Shown one piece after another: positions 23,856-35,400 of a stretch of 64,000 bases of DNA. The stretch's first letter is position 1, and every line of letters starts with the position of its first letter. Origin of the DNA: Aquilaria yunnanensis (Eukaryota; Streptophyta; Magnoliopsida; Malvales; Thymelaeaceae); contig CM077593.1 of NCBI GenBank assembly GCA_039654915.1, positions 40,332,501 through 40,396,500 on the forward strand. The letters run 5' to 3'. Both the position numbers and the translations under genes were made by a program. The notes under the pieces were generated by a model. It was not told where the DNA came from, searched no databases, and was given only the letters and a program-made list of their open reading frames with translations.

Positions 23856-25153
23856 GGTAATCAACAATAGCAAATATATAGTGTAAGAGTTATGTATTTT
23901 AATTTAATAAGCACTTTTATTAAAAGATACTCCTACTATTATACTCAAAATAGTAACCCTTAATATTATTTTAGAACACCTTGGCACAAAATTATTCTAA
24001 TGGGCCATGATCCATATTTCACCACAACTTAAGCTACCTTTGGCTTTTCTCTCAAGACATAGCTATTTACGTAGGCAACTCCATGGCAATTGCGTCTGAT
24101 GTAACTCTTGGATAGTTGGGTTAACAACACTTGTTCAAGCTCATCTCATGAACTTAGGCCTAACACTATGCCTCTAAGTCTCTAGTCTTATTGGGATGAT
24201 TTACTTAAATCGAACAAAAAGTTAGCAATTTTTATATCACTTTTATCCCATTACGTCTTACCAAGATGAACATAGGTACTTTGCTTTGTCAAACCAACTC
24301 AATGTTGATCAAAGTCTTGAAGACTGCCAGCATTTGCAAGGCATGATCCAACTCATTATTATGTTTGGTTGTCTTATACATATATCACATACAAATATAA
24401 ACCTTGCATTTCAAGCATAGAACAAATTAAATGTCGCATGGTTATAGCTCATACTATGTGATATTCTTTAGCTAAGGAGAATATCATGAAAACCTATAAA
24501 AAGAAAAAGTCATCACAAGCTCCTTCTCCTCTTTGCTCAATTGCATCCTTGTTGTTGCCTCCTTAGACGCACCATTTCAGATGCACTAAAGATGTATAGT
24601 TACATTAACAGTAGAAACCAACCTTGAATGTGCTCATGGTAAGAAGAAAAGGTACATTGAGAATAGTAAAGATAGGCATAACACGCAGGCCATTTTTACA
24701 AGTACAACCAACCAAGGCCATAACCATGCACCATGCACCATGCTTCAATCAAGAATTGACATAGCAAGTCAAATCTCATTCAGCAAGAAACTGCATGCCA
24801 ATTAACACGGGTTTGTTAACCGGTTTATTAAGGTGGTGCTATGTGGACCTAATCAGTAATTCTAGTTTCGTCTAAGCAACCAAAGTTACCCTACCCAAGG
24901 TTCTTGAATAGCACATATCTGATGCCTATGAGGATTATAGCAAGTATCACAACAATCCTGAATTAGATAAATATCTTATCCATCAATTTAGGGATAATCC
25001 AATTAACATTTATTGTATGTTTTTATATCTCATATATTTTGAGTTCCAGTTCGTGGATCATAAATAAATCAAACTAATCATGATCAAGAAACAACATAAC
25101 ATACAGTAGATCATGCGCTTTGATACACAATCCCAATTTTGACTCTTACAAGT
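23856..25153 (-). other. Leader of copia O
   Basis: This untranslated leader aligns with 18695-20100 of Y with much divergence. No gene is seen. Confidence 0.68.
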
Positions 25154-25167
25154 AGCTTTGATACCAC
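25154..25167 (-). other. Primer-binding site of copia O, decayed
   Basis: The minus strand reads GTGGTATCAAAGCT, one transition from TGGTATCAGAGC, next to the LTR end. Confidence 0.75.
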
Positions 25168-26599
25168 TATTTGGGAGCCAAACAATGTAGCAGAATTAAT
25201 CAAAACCTTCAAGGATCCAAGTGAAACTAGGTAAATCGGGTGTTTGTAATTTTCGTACCAAGTATGTTGAGATCTTTGACCCAACTGTTTAGCCAAGTTA
25301 CAAAACTTGAATAGTTGCTGTGTTCAATCTCTCTAAGGTACCAATATGAACCACTCGGATTACCATGCCTGCTATAGGTTTCAGCTAGAGTGTTCTTCTT
25401 GCCCTTGTAGTGCAAGCTTTCATCTTCCAAGAAAGACAAGAGTGGAGTGCAACTGGAAATCTTAGAACCCTCTAAATTTCATCCCAGGGACGTAGCCACA
25501 AAAGTAATCACTATATAACATATATATAGTGAAGCAAAACTCACAAGCCAAATAGGTTTCATAACCCTAATCTAGTAAGGCCTAATTTTGAAATTAGAAT
25601 GCCTCAACTTTTGGGCCAATATTTAATCCAAAATTATCGTGAAACCAAAACCAATTTCTTGGGCCCATGTATTCAAATATTCCAATTAGTTATAAGTATG
25701 TGAGTATATAGGCTCCTATTAGATTGGCAGTTATCATAAATCACATCTATGATCATAAACAATGAGTGGTTTTGAGCAACACATCATTGCTATCCAATTG
25801 ACAGAATAGTTAGTGATTCGACTAAACCTCTATGATCAATATTCATATATGTTATTATCCCTTCATCCAAGAGATATGACCAAGCATGAGACATGGAATG
25901 TGTCACTCTCATATAGCCCAATCTATAGTTTCTTGATTCTCAAGTAGCCTAACTAAAAATGACGACATTGATGTCCTATATCAACTCATCCAAGCATGGT
26001 CATGCATTTCCACAGTCTCACTCAATCAAAGGGCCCAGAGATTTCACTCCTATTATATAGTAGGGACAAATCCCATCTTGATCAAACACATTCTTCCACA
26101 TGATATGTCACATACCAAATGACCACCTTCATGTTCACTCAGTTACACGCAATAAGAAGTATTAAAGTTTGTGACTCACATGTTGGAAACCATGATGACA
26201 TTAGGTTGAAGGACTCCATATACCATGATGACATTAGGTTGAAGGATTACATATATCATACTCACTATGAGAATCATTTATGACACTTATATAACTATCC
26301 ATGTAGTGTTTTCATGGCATGTCTATCCAGTACACAAGTTCTCCAACGTGTTGACTACATATCTCATATTAGTCTCCACATATGTTGGTGTTTATGTATT
26401 ATTGTAACCCATTCCACAATAATACTCAACTAGGGACATTTAAGAATACTATTATTCTAGGATTTTAATTATGTTTAATTATGTTACCAAAAAACAAATA
26501 ACAAACACAATTATTGGAATAATGCCTCAATAAAAATGTCATGACTCAATGTGCAAAATACAAGCATCTTATGATTGGCTTTTGGGGACAACACTAACA
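25168..26599 (-). repeat. LTR of copia O shared by two internal regions
   Basis: This 1432-bp LTR runs TATTTGGGAGCC...ACACTAACA and aligns with the Y LTRs. On its left is a primer-binding site and leader, as for a 5' LTR. On its right (26600-26647) is the polypurine-tract side of an internal region, as for a 3' LTR. It therefore lies between two copia internal regions. A local duplication is seen near 26206-26245. Confidence 0.8.
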
Positions 26600-26647
26600 A
26601 ACTCTCACTTACACTAAAGCCAATTATCCATGTATCTAATACCAATG
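26600..26647 (-). pseudogene. pol: Terminal stub of a second copia pol
   Basis: This 48-bp piece matches the region beyond the Y polypurine tract (14729-14776): minus strand GTGAGAGTT, then the Cys-rich end of pol with AGCCAATTATCCATG on the plus strand. It is cut by TAT element E at 26648. Confidence 0.7.
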
Positions 26648-27280
26648 TGATAGCTGAAAGGCTAGCACCCTAGCTTGTCCTCGAACAGCTTAGACAATAG
26701 AAGGTTGTTCCTTTCATCAATACGGTCTATAGAGGGCCACCTTTGGAAGGACTAGCTAAGAAGCACCTTTGAGCTAGAACATGGAGCTCATCCTAAATAA
26801 ATTTTCATGGATGCCTGATCTTTTTTAGCTAGATCAACACATGGCACTTAGGACCATTGACTAGATGATTATCACCTCACTCGAAAATCATGTCAGAACA
26901 TCATTCTGCTTGACTGTACAGCCGAGCTTGTAGGGATCATTCCTTGGGGAACAAAAAGCTCAGACCCTTTAATCCAGCCAAACAAGTGTTTGGCAATTCT
27001 CATGTTGAGCTAAACAGCCTCCTGGATCCTCCTCCTATAAATACTCCTAAGAGGCCTCACAAGTATGGAATTTGAAACCCTACTTTACATCCTCATACTC
27101 TTTCTCAAAATCCTAACTCTAACTTAGGCATCGAAGGCTCCCTCCCTGAAAAATACTATGGGGAACCCCCCTTAAGCCCTCTTCTTCATTTGTGTTGCAA
27201 AACTCTCTTCCTTAGGCATCCTCATTTGGATTTGCTACTGGAGCATGCTTGTCTTATATAGAAGATGTCTTGCATCATCA
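26648..27280 (+). repeat. 5' LTR of old TAT-type element E (633 bp)
   Basis: It starts TGATAGCTGAAAGGC, like TGATAGCCAAAGGC in the F LTRs, and ends CATCA directly before a primer-binding site. TATAAATA at 27036-27043 is the likely promoter. Its outer flank is CAATG (26643-26647); the matching duplication beyond the 3' LTR was not found in the window. Confidence 0.75.
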
Positions 27281-27303
27281 TTTGGCACCATTCGTGTGAA
27301 CCC
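27281..27303 (+). other. Primer-binding site of element E
   Basis: TTTGGCACCATTCGTGTGAA corresponds to TTTGGCGCCGTCTGTGGGAA in F1 and F2, with a few transitions. This site type is common in TAT-lineage elements; the tRNA was not verified. Confidence 0.72.
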
Positions 27304-27573
27304 AATCCCTTGTCATCATCGTAGAGATGTGCTGCTCTAAGGACATAAGGATGCCTATGCTAGCACACCTCATCCTCGTCATTTGGATGTCATGTACCAA
27401 TCTGCCATAAGCCTATGTGTTCATAGCATTCATCTTTAATTGTATGTTTTTGTTAAGGTATTATGCAGCTTGGCAATTTAAAATATGAAAAATAAAAAAT
27501 TTGGTCAGGTACTTTACATGACACGTCAACTTTACAGCCTAAGGACAAAATAGTGCTACAAAAACATTCTAAT
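27304..27573 (+). pseudogene. gag: Decayed start of element E gag
   Basis: Short similarity to the start of F gag persists to about 27400 (the CTAAGGACA block). Beyond that the sequence is AT-rich and not recognisable. It ends with CTAAT, the left target duplication of F1. Element E resumes at 38737. Confidence 0.5.
27569..27573. other. Target-site duplication CTAAT of F1, left copy
   Basis: CTAAT precedes F1 here and is repeated exactly after it at 38737-38741. Confidence 0.95.
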
Positions 27574-28440
27574 TGATGGCCCAGGGCCTCATCGTTGTGA
27601 GTCATGATGACTGTTGAGGAGACTTCTAGGAGGAAGAACGCCTGGAAGGTGGATCGCCTCTAGGAGAGTACCTGGAAAACTGGGAAACAGGGTTAGGAGG
27701 CCCCCGGAGTGTTTTTCCGGGGGGGGAGCCTCCGACGCCCAAGTCAGTGGTGGCCGGAAGAAGGAGAAAGTCACTAGCTCAAAGAGAAAGGCAGAAAAGT
27801 CTCGCCTGGTCTTTTCTCAGAGTATGGGAGCTGTATCTCCGGCCTGCCAACCTCCTGTCAAGTATTTATTTCCTGTATATATAGGAATACCTAGCCCGTT
27901 CAGATCATGACACGTGTGCGGTCGGATGCTCCTGAACGTCTGGGCGTAGGGGACAGATAGTTGGTAACTAGATGGCCTCGAGCCTTGTGCTGAGACGGGC
28001 CATGATATGATTCTGATGGCGTCTGCGCGTCAGGGCGACTTTTTACGTCTGTGGTGGGACGTGTCAGAGGCTTCCTTAAATGCTTCCTTAAATGCGCCTG
28101 TCGTACTCCCGGGGTCCCTGGGCGAGGTCGTCCTCTAGTTCGGACAGAGCCTCTTCGGGAAGCCTACCCTCAGTTCGGGGGTTCCCAGTTCCAGGGGGTT
28201 CCGCCTTCGGGGATATCATATTCGGGCAGCAATGTCTGGTGCCACTTTTCCGAAGGCGCGTTGTTCACAACCTTGGGGGGCGAATGGAGTCCTCAAGTTT
28301 TACTGGCGTGCCGAGGCTCGGAGCTCTCAGGCTATCTCCCGAGGTGCATGATTCCACCTATTCCCGGGAAGCGCCAGTTCTTCTGGCCGTTGTTGTGGCA
28401 GGGTATTCGGCCAGATTGAGGCGACAGCCTTTAGCTATCA
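27574..28440 (-). repeat. 3' LTR of F1 (867 bp)
   Basis: The plus strand runs TGATGGCCCAGG...TTTAGCTATCA. TATATATA at 27876-27883 is the promoter box on the minus strand. A 12-13-bp direct duplication GCTTCCTTAAAT lies near 28069-28094. ORFs here recur in every F LTR and are not genes. Confidence 0.96.
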
Positions 28441-28455
28441 CATGCCCCCCTCTGG
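28441..28455 (-). other. Polypurine tract of F1
   Basis: The minus strand reads CCAGAGGGGGGCATG directly before the 3' LTR, the expected primer for second-strand synthesis. Confidence 0.85.
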
Positions 28456-28986
28456 AAAGCCGAAGTGAAGACTTCGGTTTGCATCTCTTTCCGAGGTTGC
28501 CGTTGGGAGTCTTGTTTGGGAAGCATAACCTGTTCCGAGGTCGCACCTTTTGCCCGAGGGTCTGGGCTGTTCGGCCTTGGCCTTTTCTTTGGTGTCTCCG
28601 AGGCAAAGCCTGTACCGAAGATACACCTCTTGCCCAAAAGTCATGGGCTGTTCAGCCATAGCCTGTCTCTTGGTGTCCTCGAGGTGGCCTGCTTTTTTAT
28701 TTCTGCAGGTCTGATGGCCAAGCGTGTCAGACTGAGTGGCGCGTCTCCATTTCTCAGGGATGTCAAACGACGTGTCCCAATCAGGAGGCGTGTCCCGGTT
28801 TTCCAGGCACGTTTGGGGAGGCACGTCCCCCATTTCTGCGCAGCGGTTGACACGTGGCTTCTTGCCATTGGAGGAGAGGCGCGTCATTTACAGAGGGCGC
28901 GCCTTTTCGGGTGCAGCGGGCAGTTACGGCGACGGTTCGCCTCCAATGGGTACTTATGATGTTTTTTCGGTTACCCACCTTTGGCC
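28456..28986 (+). promoter_or_regulatory. Upstream region of the antisense gene, with an 80-bp direct repeat
   Basis: This 530-bp stretch between the polypurine tract and the TATA box holds no convincing coding sequence. Two imperfect direct repeats of about 80 bp lie side by side at 28523-28602 and 28603-28684 (sharing CTGTNCCGA and GGGCTGTTC). An inverted repeat CCGAAG/CTTCGG is at 28459-28476. They could be upstream promoter elements; that is inference from position. Confidence 0.55.
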
Positions 28987-28994
28987 TATAAATA
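28987..28994 (+). promoter_or_regulatory. TATA box of the F1 antisense gene
   Basis: TATAAATA sits in CCTATAAATAGCCC, a strong plant TATA context. Transcription would start near 29015-29025. The leader from there to 29281 is T-rich and contains no ATG, so the first AUG is the start of the gene. Confidence 0.8.
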
Positions 28995-29281
28995 GCCCAT
29001 TCTATCATAAGTCCCACTTACTGTTTTTCTGCTCTTTTTCTGCTCTGCCCTCTGTTCTTGCGTTTTATCTTGCTTTCTGTGGCGGAGCTTCTTTAATCAG
29101 AGCTTTTTCCAACCAACTTTCACGACGGCGTCCTCCGGCAAATCTTTTGGTGGGTTTTGATTTCCAGAGTACTTGATTCCTCTGTTTTTCTGAGTTTTTC
29201 TGGAAAACTGCTGTTTTTTCCAAACTCGTCTTCTGAGTTTTTTCTGGAAACTATTTTCTTTTCCATCTCAAACTCTTTTTC

Positions 29282-31630
29282 ATGTCTGCGATGCCTGTTC
29301 CCGAGAGCTGGAAACCTCTTCTGGCCCATCCTTGCTGTACCACCCCCGAAAAACTAGAGAGGTGGAAGAAAAAATTCTTTCTTCCGTCTTACGCTGTGAC
29401 CAGACTGCCTCATTCTAGCCATTTTGCTTTTTCAAACCGTGGCGACGAGGTTACCGTCTTCCGAGCCCAACTGAAGGCCGGTCTTCGGTATCCACCCCCG
29501 AAGGTGGTTTGCGAGTTCTGCCAATTCCATGGCATTGCTGTGAACCAGCTTCCCCCGAACGCGTACTGCTACTTTAACGCCTACCTCTGCATGTGTGGCG
29601 TGTTCGGGATAGAGCCCCACTTCATTATTTTCATGCAGTACTACAAGCTCTATGTGGTCCCGAAGGGTGGCTTCTATTTCCTGCTACCTCGGGGATCCGG
29701 GAGCAAAAAATTCACCTTCACCTTCGACACGAAGGACAGCTGGCGGGGGTGGCAGCCTAAGTTCTTTTTCCTCAAGGTGGATAAGAACTGGTCTGATGTC
29801 CCGACCAGGTGGGCTCAGGGAGTGCTGAACGCAGACGTCGTCGATCCGAGGATGCTGCTGACCCCACCGTTGGCTTCCGTGTTCGCGGATTTCGACGCCC
29901 GCATTCGGGCAGTCGCTGACTGGGCTCCCGAGGTCTCTCCTCGTGCTCTTTACCCCTTTCCTATCAACTGGAGGTTGATGACCGAAGAAGTCCTTCGGGA
30001 GCTGAAAGTGGTTAAGGAGCACGTGACTGACCTCAATATGCCCGCTCCCGCCATCGCCGGGAAAGACTCCTGGCTGGTCAAGCTCCTTAAGGGGGAGACT
30101 TCTTTCGAAACTTTTGCCGAAAGTGAGTAATCTTCCATCCCTTTATACTTTTTCCTCGGACTTACGCTGATATTTCTTCTCTTTTTCAGAGATGGGCGAT
30201 GGGGCTGCCGCTTATTACAAGGCCCTCTTTTCTGGCCAGGTGGAGAAGGGGGAGCAGACAAAGAAGGCGGCTTCCCGAAGAAGGAAGACGACAGGGGCGG
30301 GACCCTCGGCGAAGCGAGTTAGGAAAACTCTCCAGTCTCCTCAGCCAGAGCTTTTGGAAGAAGAAGCTGGCGAAGACGCTGGTCTTGTTGAAATTCCACC
30401 GGCCGAGGTCCCCGCTACTTCCACCGAGGTGCCTCTTCCCGACCTCGAGGCCCCCAGAAACACTGTAGTGGTAGAAGTACCCCCCGCCGAGGAGCGGTAC
30501 CGGCAGAAGGGTAAGGGTCTTTCTTCCGAGGGGCCCGAGGATTCCGAGGACACTGTCTCCGAGGTTCCTCCAGGTATGTCTTTAGCCGAAGTTCAGCTCC
30601 TTTTCTTTTCACGAATTTTTCTTTTGCTCCTAACTTCCTTCTCACTTTCAGGGGAGCCTCTTACTGTTGGCTGGAGGGCCATTCATGAGAGGAAACGGGC
30701 CCTGCGTGATGCCACAATCCCTGAGGGGAAGATCCCCTTGGAGCCCTTTTGGACAATTACGGAGGATATGAATCTGTTCTCCGACGATTGTCCGAAGATG
30801 ACCAAAGAGATTTGGAAGGGGATGACCACTGATGCCTCCTTCCGGGCCATTGCGGCGGCTCACCCGGGGGATAATACCCTCGCCGCAAAAGTCACCGAGC
30901 ATGCTGCTCAGGTATAGTCTTTACACTTTTTTCCTCAATTTTCTAAGTGTTTAGACTTGTACTAACCTGGACTTTTGCCCTGCCGTAGCTGCTGGAGTAC
31001 GCTGGTTATCTCCGAGTTCGGGTGGCCAGACAGGCTGCCTCCAAGGATGCGACTTCGCGGGAACTCAGTGAAGCGAAGGCTTCGCTTGCGAAGGTGATCG
31101 CCAGCAACCAGCAGCTGACAGCGGATTGTTCTCAGCAACTTGCTGCCGTTCGGGAGGAGTTCTCGAAGAAAAGAGAAGAACTTGAAAAGGACTCCTCCCG
31201 GAAGATTTCCGACCTCGGCGACCAAATAAAGGAGCTGCTTGCCGCCAATGAAGATCTTGTCAAGGACAAGGCTGTTTCCGACAGTCTTGCGTCGAGGTTG
31301 ACGGACGAGAACACTGCTCTTCAAGCCGAGGTCGAGGCTCTGAAGAAGGAGTCCGGAGAGATGCTGGGGATAAGCGAGCTCGAAGAGGAGGTTGCTGAGC
31401 TGCGGGACGAGGTCAATGTCCTTGGCATTCAAAAACGTACTTCTGACGACATGGCCAAGGTCGCCTTTCAGGACGGCTTCTGCCTCGCTCGGCACCAGGT
31501 GCTGCAGAGGTTCCCAGATTTGGACCTCTCTTTTCTGGAGGGCCTAAATATTCCTGAGGGACCTCGGTGGCAGTGGTCCAGGGTCGAGCATCTGAAGCTT
31601 CCTGGTCTTCGTCCACCCGGCTCTCCCTAG
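29282..31630 (+). CDS. Four-exon antisense gene of F1, predicted 708 aa
   Basis: Exons 29282-30122, 30190-30573, 30652-30911 and 30989-31630 join in one frame. Introns (67, 78 and 77 bp) have GT donors (GTGAGT, GTATGT, GTATAG) and AG acceptors behind pyrimidine tracts. Exon 1 (residues 1-280) resembles the 'putative plant transposon' family (PF04195), with FCQFHGIAVNQLPPN and CGVFGIEPHFIIF. Exon 2 has basic clusters near residues 305-313 and 322-326, possibly nuclear-localising, then an acidic Pro/Glu-rich linker. Exon 4 is a long coiled coil. Antisense ORFs are known in TAT elements; their function is unknown. The gene has its own TATA box and converges on pol. F2 keeps every exon and splice site with about nine residue changes. 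The splicing is predicted, not shown. Confidence 0.82.
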
Positions 31631-32402
31631 TTTGCTTTAGGGCTCCTCTTATTTTTCTCCTTCGTGCTCCTTCTTTGGACACTTCTTTTGTAAGGCAGCG
31701 TTTGCTCTAAATGAACAATCTTTTCGGCTAAGTCCTTTCTTGCAAGTTTCTTCATTTCCACTGTCCCGAACACGTTCGCTTCAAGAGACTTTCGGAAAAC
31801 CTGCAACCAAAGAAACTTTTTACCTTCCTTTGTCCCGAGCGTGCTCGCTCAAGAGACTTTCTGGAAAATTTGCAAAAATTTGGCTAAGTCTTTTGCAGGC
31901 TTTTTGTTTCCTTTTATCCCGAACATGTTCGTTCAAGGGCCTTCGGAAAATCTTTAGCCAAATTTTTCTGTCTTCCTATTGTCCCGAGCATATTTGCTCA
32001 AGGGACTTAGGAAAATCTTCACGAGATTGCTCATTCCCTTTTTCCCGAGCACGTTCGCTCAAGGGTGTTCGGAAATTACCTCTGCTTTTGTTTTGGCGTG
32101 TATTTTTGCGAGATTCTTGCTTTCCCTTTCTCCCGAGCATGTTCGCTCAAGGGTGTTCGGAAAATTTTCTCTGCACTGATTATGCTGAGTACCTTTGCAA
32201 GATTCTTGTTTCCCATTTTTCCCGAGCATAGTGGCTCAAGGGGCTTCGGGAAGTCACAACCGCTTTTTTCGTGGCGAGCACCTTCGCGGAAATCTGTCTT
32301 GGACAATTTTGGTATACTTGAAAATTTTTCTCAAGACCATTCTTCTCTAGACCATTCTGTACTTAGAATATTTCTTGTACAACATACTTCTTCCGCTCAA
32401 CC
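31631..32402. repeat. Seven-unit palindromic repeat array between the convergent genes of F1
   Basis: Seven units start at about 31764, 31833, 31917, 31982, 32043, 32131 and 32220, spaced 61-89 bp. The core is TCCCGAGCATGTTCGCTCAA followed shortly by TTCGGAAA. Each core is an inverted repeat; in unit 3 CGAACATGTTCG is a perfect palindrome. The array lies where the 3' ends of pol (minus) and the antisense gene (plus) face each other. Tandem repeats in this region are known from TAT elements. ORFs running across the array are by-products of the repeat. Confidence 0.85.
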
Positions 32403-35400
32403 TTAGGCGTAGAATTTTTTCAAGGCATCTGAATGCCAAGTGTTTTTCAATTCTACGCCTTCGGCGTCGCCAAGCTTGTACACGCCTTTTCGTACTTCGG
32501 CGAGAACCAGATAAGGTCCTTCCCAATTTGCGCGAAGTACTCCGTGAGCTAGCCTTCGGGGTGCGAAGTCGGCCTTTCGGAGAACGAGGTCTCCTTTTTT
32601 GATTTCTTTTGGCCTGGCTTTTAAGTTGATAGCCGCGGCCACTCTTTGCTGGAAAGCTTTTCTTCTCAGCTCGGCTATTTCTCTGTGTTCGGCGACAAGG
32701 TCGAGCTTGGTTCTCAGGCCGAGGTCGTTTCCGCCTTCATCAAATACTTGCACCCGTATTGAAGGCTGAACTATCTCTATTGGGATAATGGCCTCTGTTC
32801 CGAAGACGAGTGAGAAGGGAGTTTCCCCTGTGGCTCTTCGTGGCGTCGTTCGGTAGCTCCACAATACACTTTGGAGTTCTCCTGGCCATTTCCCCTTGGC
32901 TTCCCCAAGTCTCTTTTTCAGGCCATCTTTTATGGTCCTGTTTGATACTTCCACCTGCCCATTGCTTTGGGGGTGAGCTACTGGGGCGAAGTGCATCTTT
33001 ATTCCGAGGTCGCTGATGAATTCCTGGAATCCTTTGTCTATGAACTGGGATCCATTATCAGCTACTAGTACCCTCGGTATGCCAAATCTGCATACGATGT
33101 TTTTCCACACGAACTTCTGCACTTCTTTTGCCGAGATAGTTGCTAGTGGTTCTGCCTCTACCCACTTTGAGAAATAGTCCACTGCTACCACGCAGAATTT
33201 CACGCCTCCGGGTGCTGTGGGGAGTGGCCCAATGAGGTCTATACCCCAGACTGCGAAGGGCCAAGGATAGTCTGCCGACGTTACCATTTCCGAGGGTATC
33301 CTCTGGATTTTTGCATGTCTCTGGCAACTACCGCACTTCTGGACGAACTGCCTTGCGTCCTTTCTCAGGGTAGGCCAGAAGTATCCTTGGCGGAGTATCA
33401 CTGCTGCAAGGGCATCAGTTCCAACGTGCGAGCCGCACATGCCTTCGTGGACTTCTTCGAGGACCATCTCAGTATCCTCTTCGCCCACACATCTCTGCAG
33501 CGGATTTGCATATCCTTGCCGATATAACTCTTCACCAATCAGGAAGAATCTTCCGGCACGTCTTCGCAGTCTTGCAGCATTGCCGGCGTCTTCGGGAAGC
33601 TCATTCTCTGCGAGGTATCTCTTTATGGGGTCCTTCCACCCCATTCCCGAGGTCGTTACGCTTAGCACGGAGATGCTTGGATGGTCTAGCACCTCGGTGT
33701 ATGTTTTGGACTTTGCTAAGCAATCTGCCTCAGTGTTATTCCGCCGGGGTACATTTTCGATCCGTACGGCGTCAAACTCTTGGATGAGATTTCTTACCAG
33801 CTCGTGGTATTTTGCCAAGATGGGGTCCTTCGCCCCATAATCTCCTGCCGTCTGCCGAACTACCAGCTGGGAATCGCTGTGAGCCCTTAAGCTTCTCACG
33901 CCAATTTTTCTGGCCAAGCGTAATCCCGCTATGAGGGCTTCATACTCAGCCACATTATTAGTGACGTTGAAGCTGAACTTGATAGCCTTCATCACCTCCA
34001 GGCCTTCGGGTCCTCTGATAACTATTCCAGCTCCCTGGTGTTCGGACCCCGAGGCTCCGTCAACATGCAAGGTCCATTCTGGCTCCCCTTCTTTCGGATC
34101 TGAGTGGTTCTCCTCAGTGGTGGGTATTTCGGCGATAAAATCTGCCAATGCTTGGGCTTTTATGGCCTTTCGAGGCTCATACGTGATTTCGTGTTCGCCA
34201 AGCTCTATGCACCACTTGGAGAGCCTTCCCGAATGATCAACTCTCTTCATGACATCCCGTAGTGGTAGACTACTTCGGACGATGATGGGGTGAGCCTGGA
34301 AATATGGTCGTAGTCTTCTTCCTGCAAGCACCAAGGCGTATATAGCTTTTTGAAGCAAAGGGTACCTGACTTCGGCGCCATGCAGGGACTTGCTGACATA
34401 GTAGACCGGCCATTGTTTTGGCCCTTCTTCTTTTATCAGGACCGAGCTCACGGCCTTTTCTGTGACGGCGAGGTATAGTACGAGGGGTTCTCCCTCCCGA
34501 GGTTGCCGCAGAGTCGGCAGGCTGGCCAGGTAGACTTTGAGTTCTTCCCAGGCCTTTTGGCAATCTCCTTCCCAGAGATGATTGTTTCTTCCGAGGTCGC
34601 CTTCCATCTTTGCTGCCTTTGTGAGGACTTTGAAGAAAGGTCGACACCTATCTCCGTACCTGGAAATAAACCTGCTCAGAGAGGTTATTCTTCCGGTTAG
34701 TCTCTGCACGTCTTTCACTGTGGCAGGAGTTCGGAACTCAAGCAGAGCCTTAATCTTCTCAGGATTGGCGTCGATGCCTCTTTCGGATACCATGTACCCA
34801 AGGAATTTTCCCGACGTCACCCCGAACATACACTTCTCGGGGTTAAGGCGAATCCCGAAGGCTCTAAGCTTTTGGAAGGTTTCCTCCAAATCTGCAACGT
34901 GGTAGCCGGGCAGCTTGCTTTTTACTATCATATCGTCAACATATACTTCCATGTTTCTCCCCATTTGGTCTTTAAAGACCTTGTTCATCAGTCTCTGGTA
35001 GGTGGCTCCTGCATTTTTCAGCCCGAAGGGCATTCTTATATAGCAGTACGTTCCTCCCTCGGTGATGAAGGCAGTTTTCTCTTCATCTTCCGGGTCCATC
35101 CTTATCTGATGGTAGCCGCTGAAGGCATCTAGGAAGCTCAGGAGCCCGTATTCGGCCGTTGAATCTACCAGTTGATCTATTGGCGGGAGGGGAAATGAGT
35201 CTTTCGGGCAAGCATCGTTCAAGTTTCTGAAATCAATGCACATCCGGAGTTTGCTGCTACCTTCTTTTGTGGCGATGACCACGTTGCTTAACCATTCGGG
35301 GTATTTGACCTCCCTGATAACTTCAGCATCCAATAGGCGCTGGACTTCGGTTTTCACAAAGTTGCTTTTGTGGGCTGAGATGCTTCGTTTCTTTTGCCTG

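Noticed and set aside
27614..28661. Several ORFs of 61-189 codons in and just inside the F LTRs (also at 37910-38792 and 54220-55052)
   Set aside because: They are GC-rich open frames within regulatory DNA, identical in all copies because the LTRs are identical, with no domain.
31764..32255. CRISPR-like array
   Set aside because: Units are imperfect, spacers are similar to each other rather than unique, there are no cas genes, and the DNA is plant nuclear.
31740..32406. Repetitive Ser/Phe/Arg-rich ORFs over the seven-unit array
   Set aside because: The peptide repeats arise from the DNA repeats in several frames at once; no start context or domain supports translation.
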